Shown here: positions 42,719-52,500 of the stretch, piece by piece
How the letters are laid out: the number at the start of each line of letters is the position of its first letter
Numbering within the stretch: position 1 is the first letter of the stretch
Translations under genes and position numbers: made by a program
Assembly: GCF_039543205.1 (NCBI RefSeq)
Contig: NZ_BAABJH010000001.1
Location: forward strand, 372,001-436,000
Source: Flaviramulus_B aquimarinus
GTDB lineage: Bacteria > Bacteroidota > Bacteroidia > Flavobacteriales > Flavobacteriaceae
Direction: 5' to 3'
Length of the DNA: 64,000 nucleotides
The notes under the pieces: generated by a model
The model's input: the letters and a program-made list of their open reading frames with translations, nothing else
What the model was told of the DNA's origin: nothing
Databases searched by the model: none

Positions 42719-43147
42719 TTACGGTTTAGAAATCAGGTTGTCCAATTCTAAATTCTTCTCTTTCATAAGGCTCAATGCAAATGCTCCGCCTGAAGCACTA
42801 AAAACAGAAAAGTCAAGAGCTCCCTTTATTCCAGTTGAAAAAGTCATAGATAAAGCAAAAATCAACAATAAAAAACCACTTAGTTTTGCAACTTGTTCTG
42901 TTTTAAATCCGAGTATTAATAAAACCCCAAAAACAATTTCGAGAACAGTTGCTAATACTCCAATTATAGGAATTAAAGAATCTGGAATCCATGGGTTTAT
43001 TACTTGAGTATAATTCAAGAAATTAGTCCAATTTCCCCAAGCAGAAATATCTTTATTCCAAATCCCAAATCTGTCTGCTACGGCAGATAGAAACCCAAAT
43101 GCTATTGCAAGTCTCAAAAAGAGTTTAATTGTTTTATTATTTAACAT
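42719..43147 (-). CDS. DoxX family membrane protein
   Basis: 142 residues with four membrane helices. N-terminal KLFLRLAIAFGFLSAVADRF and the later GVLATVLEIVFGVLLILGFK match DoxX. The family is linked to redox or detoxification but has no defined reaction. Upstream lies only a decayed VOC-family fragment, so a former two-gene unit is probable. Confidence 0.8.
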   Translation of the reverse strand: MLNNKTIKLFLRLAIAFGFLSAVADRFGIWNKDISAWGNWTNFLNYTQVINPWIPDSLIPIIGVLATVLEIVFGVLLILGFKTEQVAKLSGFLLLIFALSMTFSTGIKGALDFSVFSASGGAFALSLMKEKNLELDNLISKP

Positions 43148-43149
43148 TT

Positions 43150-43287
43150 TTATTTTGTTTTAAATTGTTCTTCATAGAAATCCAGTACTAAGCCATTTGG
43201 CTCTTGTACATAAAAACTCTTATGACCCCATGGTTGATTTATAATTTCTTGTTTATAAATACAAATGTCAGAAAACGATCAGAAACA
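43150..43287 (-). pseudogene. C-terminal remnant of a VOC/glyoxalase-family gene
   Basis: Minus-strand translation gives SDICIYKQEIINQPWGHKSF followed by YVQEPNGLVLDFYEEQF and a stop at 43150-43152. WGHKSFYVxDPNGLVxDF is the usual C-terminus of vicinal-oxygen-chelate proteins, including the metal-binding Glu/Asp. A stop lies upstream at about 43288 and no N-terminal half is present. It abuts the DoxX gene start. Confidence 0.7.
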
Positions 43288-43354
43288 GAAAACGTACCTT
43301 AGTATAGAAGTTGACCTGTTCTAAGGGACAGGTAAGCTATTATTGATTTAAGAA

Positions 43355-44311
43355 TTATCCGGTTACAATACCCCTTTTCAAAGCAATATCTACTGCTTGG
43401 GTTCTGGTTTTAGCATTAAGTTTAGACAAAATAGAAGTAATATGGAACTTTACTGTGCTCAGAGAAATATACAGTTGTTCAGCTATCTGTCCATTGGTAT
43501 GTCCCTTTTTAACAAGAGTCAATACCTCAAGTTCTCTTTGTGTTAGTGGAGAAGTGGGATATCTGAATTCTTTTCCATTTGTTTTATAGTCTACCTCCAA
43601 AAGAGTTTCGCTTAGCATTAGTGCAACCTGTTCTTTTAATTCTTCTGCCTTTTTCAGCGCTCCGATAATACTATCCAGAGCTTTGTCAGCTTTAGCATAG
43701 GATTTTGATTCATAAAGCATCACTAACAATTCTTCAATTCGCACCTCAACTAAACGCTTTAATACATCACGAATAGCATCATTAGATCCTATCTCCTCTT
43801 TAGCATATGTCTCTTGCAAACGGGTTCGATGTATTGCTATACCAATAAGTTCACTAATAGTATTTAAGATAGAAAGCTGCTTAGCATCTAACTGTCGTTT
43901 CTCTTTACTTAAAAGGTTTATTAGACCAACTTTCTGGCCATTGGTAATTATGGGGATGGTCGCATGAAACTTCAAGTCTCTAGTACCAGAGGTAAGATCA
44001 TTTAATCTTGAGCAGCTAATCTCGCTTATGTTAACAGCCTCTTCAATATTGCCAGAGAAATATCGATCTATACAATAACACCAACCTGAGAGACGTTCAG
44101 GATAATCTCTAAGTGCAGGAGGTAAATTGAATGAAGCTGCAAGGTAAACTGACTTCAAATCTTTTTCCGCCATCCATATCCAGCCCGTTTCTAAATCAAG
44201 TACCTCTACTGTCTTTTCTAAGGATTTACGCAAAGCTGAACTCAAGGAAAATTCCTTGTTTAGATGTCTTACTATTTCATAAAGGTGAAACAAGTATTCT
44301 TTATCTTTCAT
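43355..44311 (-). CDS. GAF-LuxR transcriptional regulator
   Basis: 318 residues. A GAF-like sensory domain occupies residues 10-165 (LDLETGWIWMAE, GWCYCIDRYFSGN, FHATIPIITNGQKVGLINLL), then a helical linker and a C-terminal LuxR HTH (LTQRELEVLTLVKKGHTNGQ, followed by IAEQLYISLSTVKFHITSIL). The GAF could bind a small ligand, and the Cys pair in WCYC may hold a chromophore or metal, which is speculative. It lies upstream of the VOC remnant / DoxX pair in the same direction and may control them. Confidence 0.85.
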   Translation of the reverse strand: MKDKEYLFHLYEIVRHLNKEFSLSSALRKSLEKTVEVLDLETGWIWMAEKDLKSVYLAASFNLPPALRDYPERLSGWCYCIDRYFSGNIEEAVNISEISCSRLNDLTSGTRDLKFHATIPIITNGQKVGLINLLSKEKRQLDAKQLSILNTISELIGIAIHRTRLQETYAKEEIGSNDAIRDVLKRLVEVRIEELLVMLYESKSYAKADKALDSIIGALKKAEELKEQVALMLSETLLEVDYKTNGKEFRYPTSPLTQRELEVLTLVKKGHTNGQIAEQLYISLSTVKFHITSILSKLNAKTRTQAVDIALKRGIVTG

Positions 44312-44480
44312 TCGTGGGGTATTGTTTTTAACTAAGGTTTAAAAATATGATGTTTTGAGAATTAAAATATAATGAATTCTAACCTGTTAGGTGAGTTCAA
44401 TAAATTTAAAATGAATACAGAATCATGAAGGTCAAATTCATGTAGACAAAGTGTCTGGATTTCAATTATTTTTTCTTTTT

Positions 44481-45140
44481 TCATTTAGTTTTTTTTATTT
44501 GACAGATGGTTTTTCCTTTTATGGAGTCGCTATTTAAAATGTTTTTATTTAAGTTGTGCAGCTTAACTGCAGTATAGAAAATCCAACTAAAGTAAAAGAA
44601 GAAGACAATTCTTTGTCCAAGTGCCGGAATTTCAGGAAAAACGAATGCCCAGGCTCCAAATACAATAGTTAAATAAGTAAAAATTAAAGTTGGCGTTTTT
44701 GCATTTTTCCAAAATTTAGTTTTATTCATTAGTTTAACATAGGACAAAGCACCAAGCAAAAAGAAAATATAACTACCAAAACTACCTATTGTATGTAAAA
44801 GCATTGTTACTGATTGTTTGTTATCAAAATCGCCAGGAAATATACCAGATATAATCATGAATAAACCGCTAAATAAAATACCATAAAGTGGTAATTTACT
44901 TGAATTTTTGACTGCCATATTTTTATATAACCCAAAGGCATAGATAGAGATTAAAGTTCCTGTAAGTATATAGCCGCAAAAATTCCACAACCATTTATTG
45001 GGTGCGTCTACAGAACCAAGTTCACTAATAGCTTTTGTTAGCAAAGAATATTCTGGACGAATTGCCGATAGAGTTATATATGCTGTCCAAAACACTACTG
45101 GTATTGCTATACCTATTAATGCATACGATTTGTTGTTCAT
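44481..45140 (-). CDS. DUF998 membrane protein
   Basis: 219 residues with six hydrophobic helices and little loop sequence. The N-terminus (AIPVVFWTAYITLSAIRPEY, followed by SLLTKAISELGS) is typical of DUF998, an uncharacterised family. A perfect FNR box lies 46 bp before its start codon, and the Crp/Fnr-type gene upstream is the likely regulator. Confidence 0.8.
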   Translation of the reverse strand: MNNKSYALIGIAIPVVFWTAYITLSAIRPEYSLLTKAISELGSVDAPNKWLWNFCGYILTGTLISIYAFGLYKNMAVKNSSKLPLYGILFSGLFMIISGIFPGDFDNKQSVTMLLHTIGSFGSYIFFLLGALSYVKLMNKTKFWKNAKTPTLIFTYLTIVFGAWAFVFPEIPALGQRIVFFFYFSWIFYTAVKLHNLNKNILNSDSIKGKTICQIKKTK

Positions 45141-45186
45141 TTCTCTTTTTTGAGTATAAATGTAATGAAATCACTAATCCTAACTT

Positions 45187-45200
45187 TTGATCTAAATCAA
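45187..45200 (-). promoter_or_regulatory. Perfect FNR box L (TTGAT-CTAA-ATCAA)
   Basis: Exact match to the FNR consensus in the 67-bp gap between the Crp/Fnr-type gene and the DUF998 gene. The -7 element TACATTTA (45157-45164, minus strand) is 33 bp away centre to centre. Confidence 0.65.
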
Positions 45201-45207
45201 AAAATAT

Positions 45208-45717
45208 TTATAAAGACCGTATTCTGCTTAATGTCTCTTGTGTCATCCCTAAATATGAAGCCAACATTCCTAGTGGGACTCGGGTTAATTTATTTTTTGA
45301 AGCTCTCTCAAAGAATTTATAACGTTCTTTTGCAGAGTTGAATTGAAGAGATATAATACGCTCTGACTGCTCTAAAAAATATTTTGAAATCAACATTCTC
45401 CCAAAACGTTCCATTTCAGGAAAGTCTATAAAGCAATCTTCAAGATCATCTATTGATATTTTTATTACTTCTGTTTCTTCTAAAGTTTGAATATAAAAAT
45501 GATCAGGAATGTTTTGCAGAAAACTATAAATAGAAGTTATCCATTCATTTTCTGCTGAAAAGTTGTCTGTAATTTCTTTTCCATTTTTTAAATAATAAAT
45601 TCGTACAAGTCCTTTTTTTATAAAAAATGTATTTAAACAAGCTCTATTTGGTTCGTGGAGAAAGTGTTTTTGAGGCAATATATTTTCTTGGCAAATTTTT
45701 TCAAGTCTTAATTTCAA
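45208..45717 (-). CDS. Crp/Fnr-family regulator with FNR-type recognition helix
   Basis: 169 residues. The nucleotide-binding-like barrel (about 5-110) lacks both the cAMP signature and iron-sulfur cysteines. The HTH ends in MLASYLGMTQETLSRIRSL, where Glu, Ser and Arg of ETLSR are exactly those FNR uses to read TTGAT. The only start available in frame is TTG at 45717; the protein is some 20 residues shorter at the N-terminus than usual, so the true start may be a non-standard codon further upstream. A perfect FNR box lies just after its stop, in front of the next gene. Confidence 0.82.
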   Translation of the reverse strand: MKLRLEKICQENILPQKHFLHEPNRACLNTFFIKKGLVRIYYLKNGKEITDNFSAENEWITSIYSFLQNIPDHFYIQTLEETEVIKISIDDLEDCFIDFPEMERFGRMLISKYFLEQSERIISLQFNSAKERYKFFERASKNKLTRVPLGMLASYLGMTQETLSRIRSL

Positions 45718-45914
45718 CTCATTTGAAACTAAAATAAAGTTTGAAATATGGTTTATTAGATTTTTGATATTACCTTAAAGTTAGATTGTGTTATTACTTT
45801 CTATATTGTGCAGTCGTCAATTTCCATATAAATATAGCATATTTTAGTTTTTATGAAAGCAAGGGGTAATAATTAAACCTAAAGGAATCCTAGATATAGT
45901 GTTAGCAACATTTT

Positions 45915-46334
45915 TTATTTTATTAATTGAATTATTATACCCATAACACCTATTATTAAGCACAATGGCGATAATAGTTTGGTGTCAAGTTTTCCAAATT
46001 TCGTTTTTTTAACGCTTTTGAAAAATCCGATATATTTAAATTCTCCTACTGCCCTTAAAATAAATATTAGGGGTATCAACCAACTTCCATATTTCATTAT
46101 CCATTTAGGCAAATGATATGCAATTAATCCAGATTTAAAGATGTAAAAAAGACCAAACACTATTAATACAATTCCAACTATTGCACTATCAATTCTTTTT
46201 GGGTTTAATACTCTTTCTCCATTTCTTTTGGTTGGTAGAGATTCTATAAAACCAAATTTCCCACCAATTACCCAATTAAAATGAATCAACCCTAGTAATA
46301 TAAAAACAAAGCTTAATAAAATAGATAGAATCAT
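45915..46334 (-). CDS. DUF3995 membrane protein
   Basis: 139 residues from the ATG at 46334 (a TTG 16 codons upstream is in frame but the extension is hydrophilic and unlike the family). Four membrane helices; the first reads MILSILLSFVFILLGLIHFN and is followed by WVIGGKFGF. It matches DUF3995 by its GLIHFNW signature. Function is unknown. Confidence 0.75.
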   Translation of the reverse strand: MILSILLSFVFILLGLIHFNWVIGGKFGFIESLPTKRNGERVLNPKRIDSAIVGIVLIVFGLFYIFKSGLIAYHLPKWIMKYGSWLIPLIFILRAVGEFKYIGFFKSVKKTKFGKLDTKLLSPLCLIIGVMGIIIQLIK

Positions 46335-46431
46335 AATTTCAATATGGTATTCGAAGTTAGTTGTTTTTTTTGACAAAGTCAAAGATAATTCTTCATCAAT
46401 TTGTTGCAGATTAAAACTAAAATCAAAACTC

Positions 46432-48291
46432 TTAAATATTCCCTACAAACTCTAAAAACACGTTTTTATGAGCTTTTAGATCCATATTTGGAGACAATGC
46501 CACACGAACAATATAATCTTTATCGCCTTCTTTAGTGGTACCTTGTGTAGATGTTGCTGGTATGGTCCAATAACAACCTTTTAACTGCCCATAGCTCACA
46601 CAGAACTTACTTTCATTGGGGAGTTCTGTAATCATTAAATTGATCAATTTTAGATTTAAGGTTCTTTTATAGGCTTCTTTTTCTTCATCTGTATGGCCTT
46701 TAGTGGGTAAATCTAATGAAAATACAGATGGCGTAAAGCCTTGTTGCGCCAATACTTCTGAAACAAAATTGATTTTCGCATCTGGCAAATTAGCATTAAT
46801 GAAGCTTACAAACTCGCGTGTATTGGTATAGGCGTCATGAATCCTTTGATTCATTGATGGTAATTGTTTTGCCAATAGTTCCATTTGGAGCTCAGTAGCT
46901 TCGTTATCGCAAAGCTTGAGATGGGTTTCTATGTTGTCCATCAACCCTTCTGCTTTTTTATTGGCTACACAGTAACCCGCTGTACATAACCCGCCACTTG
47001 GAAATTTAGATCCACTGATATATGAAATGGTTCTAACAGTTGAAAGCATGTCATCATCACCTAAAAATTGCACATTCGGGCAAAAGGTTTGGTCTAAAAT
47101 AAAAACAGGATCGATAGCTGTTTTACCTGTTGCTGTTTTACGGGTTGCGCTTAAAACGGCTTTTAATTTTATAAGATCTGGAACTTCTACTCTAGGATTG
47201 GTTGGAATTTCAGCAATTATGTATGGTACAGCATCGTGATTAGCAATCTTAGTTAAAACCATATCGATACTCTCAACCATATCATTATCACCATCTACTG
47301 GTAAATCTACCACTTCAACATGTTCAATACACGCAGCTACACGTCTTGCTTGGTCGTTTGTTCCGCCATAACAATTTGGAGGCACAATAAATTTAATCGC
47401 TTTTCCTTTGTGCCTGTCTATTGCATCATGGACCAAGCCCATCATAATCGCGTACTGGATAGATAATCCACTAGAACCCACCAATGCTTTTGTACGTGTA
47501 CCCGTAATGCTAGTAATGGAACCTAAAACTTGTACTTTATTTGCATTAAGGTTATCTATTTCAACATCAAAAGCTTCCTTATTGATTAGAAACTTTAAGG
47601 CCATTAGACAATTGCCTGGTGTCATGGCAATGGTTTCTCTTCTTCGGACATGCTGAATTTCTGAAATATAAGGTGTATTACCTTCGCCATTTACCAATAA
47701 AACGCTTCCGAGTTGGGGATGGACATTAATAAAAAAGTCAATATTAGAAGTGTTATTGAAATTACAAATATCATCTGATTGCGAAATAAAAATGATACTA
47801 CTGTTACTCCGATAGCTATCGGGAACGTGGATGTCTTTTATGTCTTCAATATATTTTAAATCAAATACATAACCATAAACGCGTTGCAGTATGTCGACAT
47901 CAAAAGTATCAGGCAATTGACCTGTATAAAAAATTTGAGTGTTTTTATTATCTATTAGGTTTTTTCTTAAAATGGCTAAAAGGGGAACTGTCTTTGATGA
48001 AAAACTAATGACATGATTTGGTTCTTGATGATTTAACTTCGCTATGGCCCATTCAAGTATTGAAGATAATGGATGCCCTAATCGAATATAGTCATAAGCT
48101 GTAGGCAATGCATGGAGTGCTGATGATGCCGAATTATTGGTATTATATAAAGTTTCAAACTGTTCTAAAAATTGAATTTTAGCCAATTTTTCATCATAAA
48201 CATCTAGTCTATGCGTGGTTAAATTTAGCCAATCGGTTGGCATATTTTCTAATACGTCTTTAATATAATCTAACATGTTATTGTCTTCCAT
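46432..48291 (-). CDS. Cys/Met-metabolism-type PLP-dependent enzyme, large form
   Basis: About 619 residues from the ATG at 48291 (in-frame codons up to 48378 would add a non-homologous hydrophobic leader). The C-terminal two thirds look like a cystathionine-lyase/synthase fold, with PLP lysine in ISGSKFPSGGL and an Asp preceding it in FILDQTFCPNV. The N-terminal ~200 residues are an extra module (HALPTAYDYIRLGHPLSSIL) that I do not recognise. Substrate unknown; probably gamma-elimination or replacement on a sulfur amino acid. Divergent from the phosphodiesterase gene with about 95 bp between. Confidence 0.75.
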   Translation of the reverse strand: MEDNNMLDYIKDVLENMPTDWLNLTTHRLDVYDEKLAKIQFLEQFETLYNTNNSASSALHALPTAYDYIRLGHPLSSILEWAIAKLNHQEPNHVISFSSKTVPLLAILRKNLIDNKNTQIFYTGQLPDTFDVDILQRVYGYVFDLKYIEDIKDIHVPDSYRSNSSIIFISQSDDICNFNNTSNIDFFINVHPQLGSVLLVNGEGNTPYISEIQHVRRRETIAMTPGNCLMALKFLINKEAFDVEIDNLNANKVQVLGSITSITGTRTKALVGSSGLSIQYAIMMGLVHDAIDRHKGKAIKFIVPPNCYGGTNDQARRVAACIEHVEVVDLPVDGDNDMVESIDMVLTKIANHDAVPYIIAEIPTNPRVEVPDLIKLKAVLSATRKTATGKTAIDPVFILDQTFCPNVQFLGDDDMLSTVRTISYISGSKFPSGGLCTAGYCVANKKAEGLMDNIETHLKLCDNEATELQMELLAKQLPSMNQRIHDAYTNTREFVSFINANLPDAKINFVSEVLAQQGFTPSVFSLDLPTKGHTDEEKEAYKRTLNLKLINLMITELPNESKFCVSYGQLKGCYWTIPATSTQGTTKEGDKDYIVRVALSPNMDLKAHKNVFLEFVGNI

Positions 48292-48386
48292 AATTTTATG
48301 CTGAAATATAAAGAAATTTAACTGATTCTTTTGAAGTTTATTTGGTATTATTATAACTTTACCAACATAGATGACCATAATAATCC

Positions 48387-48887
48387 ATGACCAAAATATT
48401 GCTCCTTTCGGACACGCATAGCTTTATTAACAATGATATTTTAAAGTACGTTAAACAAGCTGATGAAGTCTGGCATGCCGGTGATATTGGTGATTTAAAA
48501 GTTACCGACGCCATTAAAGCTTTTAAACCCTTACGCGGTGTTTATGGCAATATTGATGATGCCCAAGTGCGTTTAGAATTTCCCGAACATAACCGATTTA
48601 TGTGTGAAGGTGTTGATGTTTGGATAACGCATATTGGCGGTTATCCGCCAAAATACAATGTAAGAGTTACTGAAGAAATCAAGGAAAACCCACCAAAATT
48701 ATTCATTTGTGGGCATTCGCATATTTTAAAAGTCATGCCTGATAAAAAACTAAACCTCATCCATATGAATCCTGGTGCTGTTGGTAAACATGGGTTTCAT
48801 AAGGCTAGAACCATGCTTCGTTTTACTATTGATGGTAAAAAAATTGATAATTTGGAGGTTATTGAATTTCCTGTTAGGCATCCATAA
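48387..48887 (+). CDS. YfcE/MJ0936-type phosphodiesterase
   Basis: 166 residues. Metal motifs in order: LLSDTHSF, HAGDIGD, VYGNIDD and CGHSHILKV, typical of the small calcineurin-like phosphodiesterases such as YfcE. It hydrolyses artificial phosphodiesters; the natural substrate is unknown. FKBP isomerase gene follows in the same direction. Confidence 0.88.
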   Translation: MTKILLLSDTHSFINNDILKYVKQADEVWHAGDIGDLKVTDAIKAFKPLRGVYGNIDDAQVRLEFPEHNRFMCEGVDVWITHIGGYPPKYNVRVTEEIKENPPKLFICGHSHILKVMPDKKLNLIHMNPGAVGKHGFHKARTMLRFTIDGKKIDNLEVIEFPVRHP

Positions 48888-48987
48888 AATCTCATATAAA
48901 AGTATATTTTAAGAATATTTCATTTTTAAAACTGGGGCAATCCTATGATTAATTGTAAATTTGCAGCCATTAAAAAAAATAATATTT

Positions 48988-49416
48988 ATGAGTCAAGTAA
49001 AAGAGAATGATACGGTAAAAGTGCATTACACAGGAAAATTAAGCAACGGGCAGGTTTTTGATAGCTCGTTGGAAAGAGAACCTCTTGAGGTAACTTTAGG
49101 GCAAGGTATGCTTATTCCTGGTTTTGAAAAAGGCATTATGGCTATGGCATTAAACGAGAAAAAAACAATTAATATTCCTGTTGCTGAAGCTTATGGTGAA
49201 GTGCAACAAGAATTGTTTTACGATGTAAAGAAAGAACAACTTCCGCAAGATATGGCTCCTGAGGTTGGTATGGGACTAGCGTCTAAAGGTGAAGATGGTA
49301 GAGAGGTACAATTTCGTATTGCTGAAGTTAAAGAAGATCATATTGTTGTTGATGCTAACCACCCATTAGCTGGACATGATTTAACTTTTGATTTAGAACT
49401 TGTTGAAATAAAATAG
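48988..49416 (+). CDS. FKBP-type peptidyl-prolyl isomerase (SlyD-like)
   Basis: 142 residues from the ATG at 48988 (a TTG nine codons upstream is less likely). The FKBP domain reads VKVHYTGKLSNGQVFDSS, GMLIPGFEKGIMAM and then a SlyD-type insert-in-flap (FYDVKKEQLPQDMAPEVGMG). No metal-binding His-rich tail, unlike E. coli SlyD. Cytosolic folding helper. A strong bidirectional terminator follows. Confidence 0.92.
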   Translation: MSQVKENDTVKVHYTGKLSNGQVFDSSLEREPLEVTLGQGMLIPGFEKGIMAMALNEKKTINIPVAEAYGEVQQELFYDVKKEQLPQDMAPEVGMGLASKGEDGREVQFRIAEVKEDHIVVDANHPLAGHDLTFDLELVEIK

Positions 49417-49438
49417 AATTTCACTATTAGCTGAAATG

Positions 49439-49469
49439 AAAAAGCCTAGATTCAGTCTAGGCTTTTTTT
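49439..49469. terminator. Bidirectional terminator
   Basis: Arms AAAAAGCCTAGA and TCTAGGCTTTTT (loop TTCAG). It serves the FKBP gene on the plus strand and the giant surface-protein gene on the minus strand. Confidence 0.88.
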
Positions 49470-49501
49470 ATATCCAGTTAGAGTTTATATGTCAAGTAAT
49501 A

Positions 49502-52500
49502 TTACCGAATTAAACTAAAATGCCCTTTTAATATTTTCCCGTTTCTATAGGTTATTAGATACCAATATTCATCATTTGGCATAAGGCTCCCATTGAATGT
49601 ACCATCCCAACCTGCAGAAATATTTCCAATCTGTTTTAATAGCTTTCCGTAGCGATTGTAAATAGAAATATGTAAAACTTGATTTGATGTGTTTGGTACT
49701 ATCCAATAATCATTTCTCATATCATTATTTGGTGTGAAAAACTTTGGTGGCAAATGTCTATTAACAGCAACTATTTCTGTGGTAAAAATTTCTTCCGAAC
49801 AGGCTACGGGATCCCCATCTGAATTATAAGGTATTACATTGACATAAATAAGTGTGTTTTCTGGTAAATCTGCTGATAAATTATAACTAGACACATTACC
49901 AACATCAAACATATTCAAGATATCAATCCCTCCTGAACTTGTACCTACAGTCAACTTATAACCTGTTGCATTTGAAACAGGGTTCCATGCCAAATCTGTT
50001 CCGATTGATACATCTGTAGCACCTGCTAATGGCAAAGATAAAGTGGTACACTCAGGTAATGTTATTGAAGTTTCTGTAGTAAAAATTTCTTCCGCACAGG
50101 CTACGGCATCCCCATCTAAATTATAAGGTATTACATTGACATAAATAAGGGTGTTTTCTGGTAAATCTGTCGATAAATTATAACTAGACACATTACCAAC
50201 ATCAAACACATTCAAGATATCAATCCCTCCAGAACTGGTTCCTACAGTCAACTTATAACCTGTTGCATTTGAAACGGGATTCCATGTCAAATCTGTTCCG
50301 ATTGATACATCTGTGGCACCTGCTAATGGCAAAGATAAAGTGGTACACTCAGGTAATGTTATTGAAGTTTCTGTAGTAAAAATTTCTTCCGCACAGGCTA
50401 CGGCATCCCCATCTAAATTATAAGGTATTACATTGACATAAATAAGGGTGTTTTCTGGTAAATCTGCCGATAAATTATAACTAGACACATTACCAACATC
50501 AAACACATTCAAGATATCAATCCCTCCAGAACTGGTTCCTACAGTCAACTTATAACCTGTTGCATTTGAAACGGGATTCCATGTCAAATCTGTTCCGATT
50601 GATACATCTGTGGCACCTGCTAATGGTAAAGATAAAGTGGTACACATTGGTAAGGATATTGAGAATCCGGTAGTAAAACTTTCAGAAGAACAGCCTCCAA
50701 TAGCATCACCATCTGCATTATAGGGTATTATTCTAACAAATATTTGAGTGTTTTCAGGTAAATCAAAAGACAAATCATAAGTTAAAACATTGCCCAAATC
50801 AAATTCACCAAAAAAGTTATCGTTTGATCCAATATTAAACCTATAACCTGTAGCATTTGAAACAGCATTCCATGTGAAATCTGTTCCAATTGGCACATCA
50901 ATAGCTCCTGCTAATGGTAGTGATAAGGTTGTACATAATGGAACTGAAGTTATTGTTAATTCAAAATCTTGTTCTGAACTACAGCCTAAGCTAAAACTAT
51001 CGTAAATATAAATTGTAACTGGATAAGAAGAAAAATCATTAAAATCAATAACATCGCCAGCATTATAGACAGTTCCCGTACCATTCGGACCAGTATAATA
51101 TCTTTGATTCCCTGTAAGGTTTGCTCCGGTAATTATTGGTAACGTATAACTTGTTGAAACGGTTTGGTCTACAATATCATCAATAATAGGTCTAGTAACT
51201 AACCCGCCATCTGTTATGGTCCAGTTATCATTAGCAACCATATTTATTCGAGCTGACTCACCAGCACAGTATTTACTATTACCTCCATCAAAGGTAACAT
51301 TAGGATTCAAATTCTGTGCGTCCCAACCAATAAGTAGAGCGTCATAATTTACTACAGAAAGCGTTGCTCCTTCAAACATACCTGTAGCATTTAAAATATT
51401 ACTTACGTTCCAATTTCCTATATCTTGGTTAAATGAAATGGCATTTAAAAACATCCACTGCATATTAGTAACATTACCAACATTCCAATTTCCTATATTT
51501 TGATTGAAGGAACTGGCTCTCATAAACATTCCAAGCATATTGGTAACGTTATCAACAGACCAATCTCCTATATACTCATCGAACAAGCTAGCTCCACTAA
51601 ACATAGCTTGCATATTAGTAACATTACTAACATTCCAATTTCCGATATCTTGATTAAATGAAGTTGCACCAGAAAATGTAGATGCCATATTGATGACATT
51701 ACCAACATCCCATCCACCAATATCTTGATTAAACGAACTAGCTCCACCAAACATGTCTACCATATTGGTAACGCTACTTACATCCCAATCACCTATATCT
51801 GCATTAAACACAATAGCTTCATTAAACATGGTCTGCATGTTTATGACATTACTTACATCCCAATCACCTATATCTTGATCAAATGAACTAGCTCTATAAA
51901 ACATAAAGCTCGCATTAGTAACATTACTGATATCCCAATTACCTATATCTTGATTAAATGCACTAGCTTCACCAAACATAAAACTCATATCAGTAATGCT
52001 ACTTACATCCCAATTACTTATATCATAGTTAAAAATAGTAGCTCCATAAAACATATTATATAAACTAGTAACATTGGACAAATCTGGACTATCTGTAAAA
52101 TTCCCTTGTAAATTACCACAACCGAAAAAAGCAGATTGCATGGATAACCATTGATTATCTCCCCATTGTTCAATAGTTAATAGCTTATCCTTATCACCTA
52201 AACCATTAAAAAATATTCTCGGAAAAGTTCCTGTAACGCTAACCGTATAAGTTCCTGGTGTAGCATAAGTATGCGTAGCACTTCCTGTTTCTGTTGTTGG
52301 CAGGGTACCATCTCCCCAATCTACTGTATAATTATAACCCCCTCCTGTTGTTGGAATGGTAATTTGATTGTTATTTGACACTCCAGGGTTATCTGTTTTC
52401 CAGGTGGTTATAAAAGGATTTTCTACTTTATTGATTACCAATTGGAAATCTTGCTCTATACTACAACCAGAAGTCCCTTCATCATAAATGTAAAGTGTTA

